From NCBI RefSeq assembly GCF_036785885.1, contig NC_092323.1, forward strand, positions 21,522,501 to 21,586,500: a stretch of DNA of 64,000 nt. Direction: 5' to 3'. Source of the stretch: Coffea arabica (lineage: Eukaryota > Streptophyta > Magnoliopsida > Gentianales > Rubiaceae). The first letter of the stretch is position 1. Each line of letters opens with the position of its first letter. The translations under genes and the position numbers were made by a program. Shown here piece by piece: positions 47,401 through 59,193 of the stretch. A model generated the notes under the pieces. That model was not told where the DNA came from, searched no databases, and saw only the letters and a program-made list of their open reading frames with translations.

Positions 47401-48189
47401 CAATTTTATTCCAGCCAACTGTGACCCATTTTCCCATTAACCTAAGTTAGATGGACTAAATCATTGAGTTTGTTAACTACAGTCAAAATTAACACAGAAG
47501 CAACTGACTCAAATTACTCAATCCTTTATGGCTTATACCAAATGAATACTAGGAAGCTTATTTGAAATAACAATAAAAATATTCTATAAATGATTAAAAT
47601 TTAGTACATTAGTTAGTAAGTACTCGTAACATACTTGTATAATGCATGATTATATGTATAATTTAATATTCTTTTGTACTTATATATTTTAAAATATTTT
47701 GATCTTTCACATAACCTTAGAAAATAATAATATTTTATTTTATTATAAAATAATAATTTTATCTTATTATATTCATAGGTTTTAAGTTATAAAAATTGTG
47801 ATATAGAAACAAGTGATATTCTACATGTAACTAGGAAGATTTGTTGTTATTGTTATCCAAACTTTCAAATTTTTTAAAAATTGAAAATGATTACAAACTT
47901 ACTATTCTACAATTAGTATAATTTGTTAATTAGCCAAAATTCTAGAAAAAGGCAAGCAAATGCAACTTGTAATCAATCCATTCTGATGCATGAAAAAATA
48001 AGGTAGCATTGTGCAAATAAATAAAAAAATCCACTTTATATAGTTCGTTGTGACAACCAGGCTTATCCCCACTTTTGTTTGAGTTTTGATTACAATGGAT
48101 ATAACCTATTCCCTCCAAACCCCAAATTTTGAATTGTAACATTCAACCAAAACATGCTCAAACTCTCAGGCTCGGTCATACAAGGACAA
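47400..48189. repeat. Flank block paralogous to 33640-34454
   Basis: Begins 'caattttattccagccaa(c/t)tgtgaccc' as in copy 1 and runs to the Helitron 3' end. No gene. One inverted arm present in copy 1 is replaced by unrelated bases at 47897-48030. Confidence 0.75.
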
Positions 48190-49348
48190 CTAGTGTGAAT
48201 ATCCGTGCTACGCATGGTACTTACATTATTAAAATAAATTAAAAAATTATACCATTTTAATTTGAAAAAAGTTAAAAAAATGATACCAACATAATTAAAA
48301 TTTAAGATTTGTCTAACAATAGTTCAAAATATGACAAAAACTGTAAATCATTCAAGAATTGTGTTTTTGCGGAAGATGGATCTTAAAATAATAATAATAA
48401 TTTATATTAGAAAATGAATAATATATGGATAGAAATAAATATAATTGCATGTTTTATTTGATTTTAAAATGAAATACTTACCAACATTATGCATTCGATT
48501 TGATAATCTTGTACAAAGGTGCGAACATTTTTTACACCAATCAACTTTTAGTATGAAAATTAATATTGGTGGTTTAATTAATTCTATTGAATTTTGAAGA
48601 ATTCGTACTACACAAAAAGTTCAGCAAGACTTGTATTTTTTTTTGAAGTGAACTTGTTGCATCTTTTTAAAATATTTCATTGGGATCACTATGGTGTGAG
48701 ATTCGCTTTGTGATTAGTTATTGTTTTTCTTTGTAATCTTGTAGGTTTGAAATTAAGATGCCATTGAAATCAATAATGGAACCAATGGGGGCTAATGGAG
48801 GTCATAGCCCTCCTCCCCAAGTTTTAAAAATTTTAATTCATATTATATAAATATTTGTGTAAAATAAAACAGGTCCTCCAAATTTATTATAATTTTAGTT
48901 TATATTATGAGAATATATATAAGTATATATGTGTACGTGTGTGCGTGAAATAACTACATTTGGGTGGGATCACCATAGTGTAAAATTCAATTTGTGATCA
49001 GTTATTTTCTCTTTTGTAATCTTACAGGTTTGGAACTAAGACGCTATTGAAATTTGTTTGGATAGAGAGTTATTTAAAATATTATTTGAAATAATTGTGA
49101 TAGTACTTTTTGTTATATGATGTATGTGAGATAAAAAGGTGGGTTGAAAAATGTGTTTATAATGTAAGCAAAATATTATTTGGAAAAATCTGCTATCCAA
49201 ACACTCCCAAACTAATAGGGACTAATCGGGGCCATAGGTCCCTTCTTCCCAAAGTTTTAAAAATTTTAATTCATATTGTGTAAATATTTGTGTAAAAAAA
49301 AGTTAGCCCTCCTAATTTTTTTTATAATTTTAGTTTATATTATGAGAA

Positions 49349-49386
<38 letters not shown>

Positions 49387-51205
49387 CGTGTGTGTGTGAA
49401 TTAACTACCTTTGAATTAATTTTTTATTAAAAAATTATTTATTTTTTAATCCCTTTATAATTTGTGAATGATTGTGAGAGTAAAATATATTATGACAATA
49501 AGATACGTTGAATTGTGGAAATTGTAATTTAAACAGGCTACTAAATTTTGGATATTTGACTTTTGTAGTTGTGAATTTCTTAAATTAACGATTAGTTATT
49601 ACTATCAGTGATATAATAAGTGTCAGTAATAAATGTGAGATGTGAATTGAAATTTGTAGATATCATTTTACAGGGGTGGTTATTATCTGTTAGTTAAAGT
49701 TTAGGAGTTTGAATTTTATGGGGTAGTGGAAAAAACGTTAGGGAAATATGAGAAAAATATGAGCATGATTATAGAATTTGTAGGAGCGGTTACATGATTA
49801 GTTAAGAGATAAACATTTTTTAATTATAAAAATGTAAAATTCTATTAAAATAGCATTCAAACTTTTGACAATTTTGGAAGCTCCTTATCCAAAACCCCCT
49901 CAGCAATACATATAGTTATACTAAATGATAGTTATGGTAGCGAAATAGTTTTTACCTAATATAACATGTTGTTGCACTTTTAGCGATCATTTGATTTATT
50001 ATTGGACCTATTCACCTAAATAGAATAACACCTAAAATTATGGAAGTAAGTTTCCTATCTAAAATAGTAAGTTAAGCCTAATAAATTAGTAACTTTTATA
50101 CCTCAAAAGGTAAATTGGAATAAATATTAAACTTAATTTTTAAATAAATAGATTACTACTTTATATCCCAAACTTACTTTTAAAAGAGTAAGTTTAGTTC
50201 AAATAACAGTAAGTTTTTATACATAAATAGTAATTCTTACTAATAACATGGTAATAAAAATGATTAAGGATCAAAATTTACCATTTTTTGGAATACATGT
50301 ACAATTTTTACATTAAAACCTTATCTCAAAGTAGTATTAGGAAGTTTATTTGAAATAATAATAAGATATTTTATTAATGATTAAAACTTACTACCTTAGT
50401 TAGTAAGTACTCATAATATACCTGTATAATAAATAACTATGGGTATAATTTAACAAACTAGATTTACGGGTCTTATTTAAAATAAAGCTTAAATTTATTA
50501 AATTCTTCATTTTATATGCTTACAGTGTTTAAGTTCTCCGCCAAGCTTCGCACCTTTTTTGTTGCACTTACTTTCACTTACGACCCTCTCACTTTGACAG
50601 TTGCTTATTTTAGGCACTTCACATTTCACTTTTACACTTTGAAATTCCCTCAACTTTTCCTATCCCTTTTCCACTTAACTTCAATGCCCAACAAGTCTTC
50701 AGGTTCCAGGTCACAAAAGACCTTTACACGTGTCTATCCAACACACTTTCCCTACCATTTGTGGCCACAATCATACCGCAGCAACTTTCCACACCTCTTC
50801 TCTGACTCCTAAACATACCGCAACAACATCCTAGAAAAAATATTGAATCATGGTCAATAAATAGCACAAAAGTGGCTGATTTTGGAGACAAACATATCAA
50901 CTTTGAAAGGCATGTCTGATTTTGATGGACTACAAGTACACCTAAAAGTTGGAGAAAGACAGAATTTGGAGGAAATGCATGGTCGTCTTCTATGACCATC
51001 AGAAGCATTCTCTGACTCTAAGTAGTTGAGCTCCATTGTTAAAAGTTTAAAGCCCAACTAAGAATTGACCTTGATGTCGTTTGATGACTCAAATGCCGAG
51101 TGACCCTGCTGGAGAAAAATCTCTCCATTCTAGCTGCCACGTATCACCTAATAAGGGTTGCTATAGTGAAAGAGGACCCTTATTTACCTAGTAAGTAGAT
51201 ATAGA
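48190..51205 (-). mobile_element. Non-autonomous Helitron, 3016 bp
   Basis: Minus strand: the 5' end TCTATATCTACTTACTAGG at 51205 is preceded by A. The 3' end CTAG at 48193-48190 is followed by T, with a hairpin-like CCATGCGTAGCACGG nine bases upstream (one mismatch in the stem; the paralogue at 34455 has a perfect stem). Both ends therefore fit Helitron A/T insertion. There is no Rep or helicase. ORFs such as 50516-50812 match nothing I know. Confidence 0.72.
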
Positions 51206-53064
51206 TATTTTATTATAAAAAAAGGTTAAACTTGAAAAAAAAGTGTTGTCGGATGATTGAATCTAAGATCTCTCTAATTTTTAGAGTCTCATGGAAAAAA
51301 AGTATTGTCGGATGATTGAATCTAAGATCTCTAGTTTTTAGAGTCTCAGCTTTAACTGCGAAATTAAGATCCCCTCAGTTAATTGCACCTAGATCTAATT
51401 TATGACACACGTGAATTCCATCATTTATTTATACATGAAAGGCCTCTTAAAAGTAATACATAAAAAACCTCTTAAAACTAATACAATTTATAGAGATTTT
51501 TTTGTAGGGATATTTTTTCTAATTTATTATTTGGGAAAAAGGAGCATAAAACAACATAGTAACACAATTGTATATTTTATTATAAAAAGACAATAAACTC
51601 ATACAAAAAATATTGTCGGTAAAAAAAAAATTTTGTGATTATTATTATGCATTGAAATCATAGCAATAGCATTCAAATAGCAAAGAGAATAAACCCCCCC
51701 CCCCCAAAAAAAAGAGAAAAGGATATGAATTGTTTTTTAAAAAAAAATAACAATTCCATCCAAGAGGTTAAAACAAAAAATAGATTGCACTTGTATCTAT
51801 TTTTTTTTTCCTAGTAGAGGATAGGTGGAACTAACAAGGAGATTTATACTTAGATCCTCTAATTTCTGGAATCTCAAATTTAACTACTAAACCAAGACCT
51901 CAGAAACTGATTACACCTCTATGTCTTTTAGTTATACATGAAAGCCCTCTTAATAAAAGTAATAATAAGGATTGCAGCAGCACTACAATCATATATCAAG
52001 CTTATTTCTTTTCCTTAAATTGAAAAAGCGAAGGCCTTAATAAAACTCCGGGCACAAAAATGAATACAAATTTGTTGCAAAGTGGGTAAAAAAAATTTGT
52101 GAACAATTTTTTCTCTAACTTATTATTAAAAATAGAAAGAAAACAACTGAGTAATACAATTATATATTTTATTATAAAAAAGCTCACAAAAAATTACAAT
52201 TTAGGCAAATGATTATGACAAAGATGCAATAAAATGGGTAGTTCAAAATCTAGGATGAATTTTTTTCTTAATCTATCATTAGAAAAAAGCAGTAAACAAT
52301 ATAGTAACACAATTGTATATTAGGAAAAAAAAAGAATAAACGTGCACAGAAATTTTGCACTAAAAAAGAATGTTTTTTTCAATTATTATTACATAAGCAA
52401 TAGAATTCAAATAACAAAAAAAAGAAAGAATAAAACCCCACAAAATATAGAAAAAGATATCAATTGTATATAAAAAAAGAAAAAAAGGTATAAAAGAAAA
52501 GAAAAAATAACAACCCCATCTAGCAAGGGGAAAAAGGGGATCCTATCCGTATTTAATTTGTAAGATACAGGGGAATATCGTAATTCATAAAAAAAAAAGA
52601 AAACATTTCAAAAGCAATAAGCATTCCAATAGCAGCACAATTATACCATCATTTACTATTTACATTTACATAAAAAGGTAAGAACTCTAGTAGAAGTGCT
52701 GCTATTATTACCGAGTGCTGCTAAGATAATAATAGTAATATAATAATAAAAGTAACAATATGGTAAGCAATTTAATAGCAAAAAGTTTTTGGAAAAAAAA
52801 GGAAAAAGAAGGGGGAAAAAGAGCAAAACCGGTAAGAAATGCGGCACCACCACAGATATAATATAATTTAAGAAGAGTACCGCGTAATAATAAAGAATTT
52901 TGGCAGACGCAATTTCTTTGGCAAACTATTTTTCAAGAAAAAGAAGAAAAATACATAATAGCACAATTGCATATTCTATTATAATAACCAAAATATTATG
53001 AAAAACAATAACCTTGAGAAAGAATATTTTCGGTAAAAAGAAATAAACATGAGAATTAAAGTTA
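51206..53064. other. NLR2 3' flank, distal part (paralogue of 12037-13815)
   Basis: No gene. Homologous base for base over long stretches to the NLR1 flank, minus the SINE. It ends at the target site of LTR element 2. Confidence 0.8.
51242..51350 (+). repeat. Two-unit tandem duplication, ~58 bp
   Basis: 'gt(g/a)ttgtcggatgattgaatc' through 'tttttagagtctca' occurs twice. It is single-copy in the NLR1 flank, where the SINE lies instead. Confidence 0.8.
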
Positions 53065-53069
53065 ATTTC

Positions 53070-54476
53070 TGATAGGGTGCTAATTGTTAGTAATTTTATT
53101 GTTAATTTCCCCCTTTGTCCTTGCCAAATATTGTTTAAATTGTTAATATATACTTATATTTGGTATTTGGACCTATCTACAGGGAAGTTGAACTGAAATA
53201 TACTAAAAAGGAGGACCTGTTGAGGAAAATTGCTCCACACGTGGGAGATTCCAAAGAGCTTCACAAACCCGGGCCCACAAGGTGCCACAGACGATTGCAC
53301 CTCTTTTGCTGATTAGAAGTTTTCCTATGAAGAGGAAACTAAAATCAAGGACTTCGGCAGAGCTCCAATTCTTTGGCCTTTGGACTCTCAATTCGGTGGG
53401 GACCACTAGATAGATAGCATTGAGTCATTTCTTTTGGCTTTAAGGAAACAAACGTACAGAGGAGAAGAAAGGCATTAGTCTTTGTGGCTTGTTCCTTATT
53501 CGTGGGGACCACGAGACGAGTAGTAGTTTTTGTTTTAGAATAGGAGAGCTTCGTTTTGTTTTTGTTCTTGCTAGTTCCTTCGTATTCATGACTATATATA
53601 GCTTCTTTGCCGTCTCTTCTAGGGGGATGACGGAAACATAGCTTGTTTTCAATAATTACTTCTGCACTTTTGAATGGGATTTCCTCCATGAAGATGAACT
53701 AATTCATTTTTTCTAGTCGAAGGTCAATTTGAAGATTCGGTTCCGAACATCTGTGAGATCTAATTATTTTATTTATTTCTTTTATTTATTGGTATTTGTA
53801 CGTTTCCTGATTTAATTGTTTATGATTGTTTTGTTATTTGAATGTCAAGGGTCCGATATTCGAATTAACCTAATAATCTACTGTCATATTAATTGATTGA
53901 ATCCGTAATTGTTCTATCGATTAATACCAGTGGCGACTAGCGTGATTGGTTTCATGTTAGGGAAACGTATGATCTAACTTAAACAAACCCTCGTAGCGTG
54001 TTTGTTGGTTAAGGTTGGGCTTTTCTAATTATTAATGCAGTCAAGTAATTAAATCCTATAGTCGTACCTATGGTTATTTCTTGGTTAGAGAAATAGTTAA
54101 CGGTCGTACCTTAACTATCGAGAAATTAAGGAAAGGCTGGTTGTTCATCGCGTCTATGGCAACTATAACCAATCTATTAATGAGCAATTGAATTATCTTT
54201 GCGTCGATGATCAGTTGCATGGACCGTGTCTGAAAAGTTGTAGCTTTGGCTAGAGTCATATTGGTTATTGATTAATTTCCATTTATTTCTATTAGTTGTT
54301 TTATTAGTTAGTTAATTAGTTATTTTATATTCTTCAAAAACCCCCCATATCTGGAACTTGAGAAGAAATTAAATTATCCCCAATCCCTGTGGATTCGACC
54401 CTGCTTACCGCTATATACAGAATTTGTATTTTATTTGAGCAGGTATTTATTATTGCACAGGCTCGACACCCTGTCA
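53070..54476 (+). repeat. 5' LTR of element 2
   Basis: 1407 bp, nearly identical to 59194-60591. Confidence 0.95.
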
Positions 54477-54481
54477 ATTTT

Positions 54482-54499
54482 TGGCGCCGTTGCTGGGGA
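54482..54499 (+). promoter_or_regulatory. Primer binding site, tRNA-Asp type, one mismatch
   Basis: TGGCGCCGTTGCTGGGGA starts five bases after the LTR. It differs from the element-1 site by one C-to-T. Confidence 0.85.
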
Positions 54500-54586
54500 T
54501 TGGTGCCAGATTAATTTGTTTCTTTTTGAGTTCATCTTGTTTTATTTTTATTTATTTATTTTTCTCTTATTTTTTTTATATAGTTT

Positions 54587-55642
54587 ATGGCTTCTAACAC
54601 TCCGTATTTTGGTGATAGACTGGATTCTGTTTCCAGGGAAGGCAATAAGGCTTGTTTTTTTGCTAAGTTTGCATATTCAGATGCACTAAACTCTATTAGA
54701 GAAAGAATGGCTGCTGCAACCTGTAAAATTTGTTATGCCAGGGATCATTCAACCGGTATGTGCCCCGAATATCAAGATAATCTGAGTATCCCACTCAATA
54801 ATTATGGAGATTTTTCACCCTGATCTCAAACGTGGTATAACCCTAATCCAAACGGGTATGATCAAGGATGGTGGGATAACTCCAGTTATAATTATACAAC
54901 AGGGCCAATGAATTTTCAGCAGTATGATTCTTAAGAATCATCATCTATGTCAGGTATGTCTCTTGAAGAAATAGTTGAATCAATAGCTACTAATACATAT
55001 CAATTCCAACAGGAGACACAAATGAGAAATGGGATGATGAAGGATGCAATGAGTAATCTGGCAGATCAAATATGTCTATTGACATCCAGAATAAATCGAT
55101 TGGCTTCTCAAATTGAAGAATTGCCCTCGAAAATCATTGTTGATTTTGAAGAAAATGAGAGTGCAATTTGCTTGACTAGTGATGAGGAGATGTAAGAGTG
55201 TCAAAATGAGAGATCTACAGATGCAGTTGAAAAAGAAGTCGAAAAGGAAGAAATGGAACCACAACCGCAACCCATTCAAGTGAAAGAATCCAGTGAAGAA
55301 TCATCAAATGTGGTGACACCACCTCCATTCCCTAACCCGCATTTTCTTAACTCTTACTCTATGATTTCTGTTAATGAGATTGATTTTGTTATACCGGAAG
55401 TTTTTGAGTCTCATGGCAGAAATAAGTTAAGAGTAGCTATGGTCAAATATCTTGAACCGTTGAGTGCTCTTGATGGAGGAGTGGATGAAGAATTGAAATC
55501 ACTGCTTGATTATTTGGCGCCATCTACTAGTCCAAGGAAAACCGTAACTCGTGTGCTCAAGGATTACTCTATTTACGAGGGTTATCAGGACTATATAAAG
55601 GATGAAGCATTGAAACGAAACACAAGATTTTATCCTCCCTGA
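54587..55642 (+). pseudogene. Gag-like gene of element 2 with three nonsense codons
   Basis: Homologue of the element-1 Gag-like protein, with the natural start MASNTPYFGD and an intact zinc knuckle CKICYARDHSTGMC. One frame runs from 54587 to the stop at 55640-55642 but is cut by TGA at 54821-54823 (Trp in element 1) and by TAA at 54932-54934 and 55193-55195 (both Gln in element 1). All three fit C-to-T or G-to-A transitions, as from methyl-cytosine deamination. The C terminus YEGYQDYIKDEALKRNTRFY matches element 1. It cannot make full-length protein; mobilisation would need Gag from elsewhere. Confidence 0.85.
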
Positions 55643-55653
55643 GCAAAGATGAC

Positions 55654-55705
55654 AATGTCTAGCCAAAGACATTAAAGAAAGGCGCTTTTTGGGAGGCAAC
55701 CCAAA
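55654..55705 (+). other. Twin conserved hairpins after the gag stop codon (element 2)
   Basis: AATGTCT-AGCCAA-AGACATT (55654-55673) and TTTGGG-AGGCAA-CCCAAA (55688-55705). Relative to element 1, the outer pair of the second stem changes from C-G to T-A on both sides, so pairing is preserved. Confidence 0.75.
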
Positions 55706-56149
55706 TATTGATTTTATTATTTTTCGTTGTTCATTTCTTTCGTTTTTCGTTTCTCAGTTGAGTAGTAATCGGTCTTCATATTTTTCTCCACTGTGGCAGG
55801 AAGTGCAATCTTGGCGTGCTCACGCCATGTTTGTGACTCTTGAGGTCAGTAGACGTTTATCAATTTTGGCGTGCCCACGCGGTGTTTGACGACCCAAAAA
55901 CAAAAGAAAAATTTTTATTTTTATTTTTATTTCTCTTTATTTTTTATTGAATTTTTTTGTTTTGAAAAATAAAAAAGAATACTTTCCATTGTAACCTGCG
56001 ATTTTGTTTTGAAAAATTCAAATTTTAAACTTAAAAAAAAAAACTCCCCAAAAACTTTTTTTTTTCTCTTTTCTTTTCTTCTTTTTCTTTCTTTCTTTTT
56101 CTTTCTTTCTTTCTTTCTTTCTTCCCCACTGCCCTGCTTCCGTTTTCTT

Positions 56150-56700
56150 TTATTTCTTCTTTCGGCTGCCCTTCATCCGCCACCACCCACTTCGCATCAA
56201 CTCCCCATCGCACACCGCTGCCCATCACGAGCCACTCGCCTCGCCATCCGCCGCTAGTGACGCCCTCCAGCAGCACCGCCGCACCACATCGCATGCCGCC
56301 GCTCGCCCACCCTCTTGGCCGAGCAGCGCAGCTCGTCTCTCTCCGCCATTACCTGCCGCGCGCCACTGCCTCCCTCGCTCCCTCCACTGCTGTCCGCAGC
56401 TGCCTTGGCTCTCTCCACGAGGTGCGCAGCTCATGACCACCGCAACCTCTCCTTCTCCTCTCACTCTCCCTCTCGAGCTCACACTCTACCTCGCCTCGCC
56501 ATCCATCAGTTCGCTACCCACCACATCAGCTCGACCTCTACCATGGACCTCCACCTCCACCAGCTCACGGCCAACACCATCAGCAGCATCCTCCTCTGCT
56601 CCGCACACCGCGCGTAGCCCACGGACGACCAGCGCCGCCCGCTTCCCTCTCTCCCCGTCGCCCACGCCGAGCCTCGCTCTTCTCACCACCTTTCAATTTT
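56150..56700 (+). other. GC-rich island inside LTR element 2
   Basis: Preceded by a (CTTT)n-type pyrimidine tract (56050-56130). Strongly C-rich, with ORFs in several frames and on both strands (75-100 codons), low complexity, no recognised domain. Same position within the element as 40600-41240 in element 1. Confidence 0.5.
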
Positions 56701-58670
56701 TGACTGGTGGAGGTATTGAGTTTCTCCCCTGATTAGCATCCTTCTAGATCTTAAATTGCTGCAGTTGTGTCTTCTTCTGGGGTTTCTTGTTGAGCCATCA
56801 CAGGAGCTGTTTTACTTGATTTTTCACTTGTGATTTGTTTGGGGCTTCATTTGCATTTTTGGGGTTGATTTGGGGTTTCTTGGCAAATTGTTTACCGTTT
56901 TGTTTTCTTCTATTTCTGCTCTGCTTGGTGTCGTGGGATTTATCAGTGATTTGGGGTGGCCGTTTATAACTACATTTGTTGATACTTGGTTCTAGTTGGT
57001 GGGCTACTTGATTGAAAACTGCCAAACATTTTGATTTAGTTGTAGTCCAAATTTTGAACTACTATTGCTGGTTTTGACGGTTTCTTGGGTCATTTGCTAA
57101 TTTTGGTAGGTTTAACTGGGTATTTGACTGTCCAATTGGAGACAGTTGTTGAGATTTTGGGTGGGTTTGTGTCCAATTGCTGAAATTTGTTGCTTTGTTT
57201 AGTCACTCACACTGCTCATAGTTTGTTCGAGTGAAATTGGTTGGACGTCCCTTGCCTGTGGAGTTTAACTGTTACATTGTTTGGGGTGATTTTCTGGTAT
57301 TGATCGAATTGTTGGGCATTATTTGGGGTTTTGGCTGCTTGAGACCCTTATTGCACCCTTAGTTGAGTAATTTTCTGGGTTGGTTTGTTGAATTAGTATT
57401 GCCATTGGTTGACTCTAAATACCTTGTTTGGGGAGTATTCGATTTTGTGATTTCAATTGCTAAGCTCATTGGAGCACTTGCAGCGATTTTGAGTTGCATT
57501 ATTTCTGCATTGACTAATATTCGGACCACCATTGCTTATTGTTTGTAATAGCTGCTTTGTTGAGACTTTCGCCTAGTCCTTCGGCGCCTGAAGTTTCCAT
57601 TTTCTTGATTGGAGTGGTCCTTTTTGTTGCTTCATTATCTGTGCGAGGCACTAGTGGTACGGGTTGGGGTATTTTGACTGCATTTGTTCATTCTCCTTGG
57701 TTGGCTGCTTGATTGAAAGCTCAGAGCTTGTGACTAAGTTGTTATTGCTTAAATTCTAACCTACTATTACTGGACTTGCTGAATTTTAGGGGAAATTTGT
57801 TGCGATTTTGGGTAGAATTGAGTTCATTTGTTGAGATTTGTTGATTTATTTAGACTCTATTACCGCTTCTAGCCTGTTTGATTGCCATATTCATTGGAAT
57901 TGACTGCGTTCAAGCACATTGTTGGATGTCCTCGGCCATTGATTGAAACTGCTGCATTGTCTGGAAATTTGCTGGTTTGATGTTCTCTGTTGCACTCTAG
58001 TTCGCCTGGATCAAGACGCACGTCGGAGCTCTCCTTCCCTCTACAATCTTTCACTGCCGCGCACTACCGTAGCACCATTTTCACTCCACCGTTCCCACCT
58101 ATTCCATAGCCGCCCGAGACCTTCCACCACGTATTCAGGGAAGTGTAGTTGTCCTATTCGCTTTCTTTACTTTATGATCTCCATTGAGGACAATATCGGA
58201 TTTAGGTGTGGGGGGGAGAGCTGTGGTACAGCTGGTATTTCTGGTGTTCAGTTTTTAGTTTTTTTTCCTTTATTTTCATTGTTATTTGTTCTATTTTTCG
58301 TTTATTTTCTTTTTACTTTTATTAGTGATCAACTCTTTTGTGACTACCAAGGTTTGATAATGGTTGTTGTCTCTAATTCTGATATTGCCAAGTTTTAGTA
58401 ATAAAAGGGTATCAAGTTAATGGGGTTAAGTTCAGGAACATCTTTCTGGTGAATATCAGTAATTGCTTGACTTTTCTAATTTTTGGTTAACTTTTCTAGG
58501 CATAGGGAATGATTGTTGGCATTTTTTATGTGAATTGGTCCAGTTATTAAATTTAGTTATCCATATTTGAAAATTTGGGGCTGACTGCTGTTATTTTTTG
58601 TGTTATTTTTAGTTATTGTGCTATATGGTTATAAATAAGAGGTGACTGTACTCCACTAGTTGTTACTACT

Positions 58671-58808
58671 GAGTAACTGGAGATTTTCACCTAAAGTGTC
58701 GATTCTCGCGTCAAAAGGTAGTAGTTACTATGAGTGCGTGGTCCCGTAGCGATTGGAGCTGAGTAACCGGGCTCCTTCATCTGTCAAATGTTGGAGTTCG
58801 CGTCAAAA
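58671..58808 (+). repeat. Two-copy ~47-bp module near the 3' end of element 2
   Basis: 58671-58716 and 58761-58808, with the same landmarks as 42559-42696 in element 1. Confidence 0.75.
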
Positions 58809-59179
58809 GACTCTAAGGGCTATAGACTAAGTCTTTTGTTACTAAAAAAAAAACAAAAAAAAAAGTAAAGTAAAGATTGTGTTAGTATGTGAATAAGTCA
58901 GCTTGCCAGTTTGTGATCTTAATGTCGAGATTTTGGTTAATAGTTGGACCATTTGCTGATAAATGTGAGCAACCATTCCTTTTTCTTAGATTAGTTTGAT
59001 TTAAATTGAAGGAGTTGGTGGTTGGGAAGCTAACTGGGGTGGTCTTTCTTGGATCTTAACTTGTGATGCTTGATATATATTTTTCTGGGTATCTTGGCAA
59101 TACGGTAGTTGGAGCAACAGCCATTGTCAAATTTTGGTGTTCAATTGCTGTTCTCATGCTTGAGGGCAAGCATGGTTCA

Positions 59180-59193
59180 GGTGTGAGGGGAAT
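59180..59193 (+). promoter_or_regulatory. Polypurine tract of element 2
   Basis: ggtgtgaggggaat directly before the 3' LTR. An internal look-alike 'taggtgtggggggg' lies at 58203-58216. Confidence 0.7.

Noticed and set aside
51402..51596. Small plus-strand ORF shared with 12262-12450
   Set aside because: Conserved only because the NLR flanks are paralogous; low complexity and different ends.
53203..53689. 114- and 70-codon minus-strand ORFs, repeated at 59470-59814
   Set aside because: They lie within both LTRs of element 2 and appear twice only because the LTR is duplicated; no domain.
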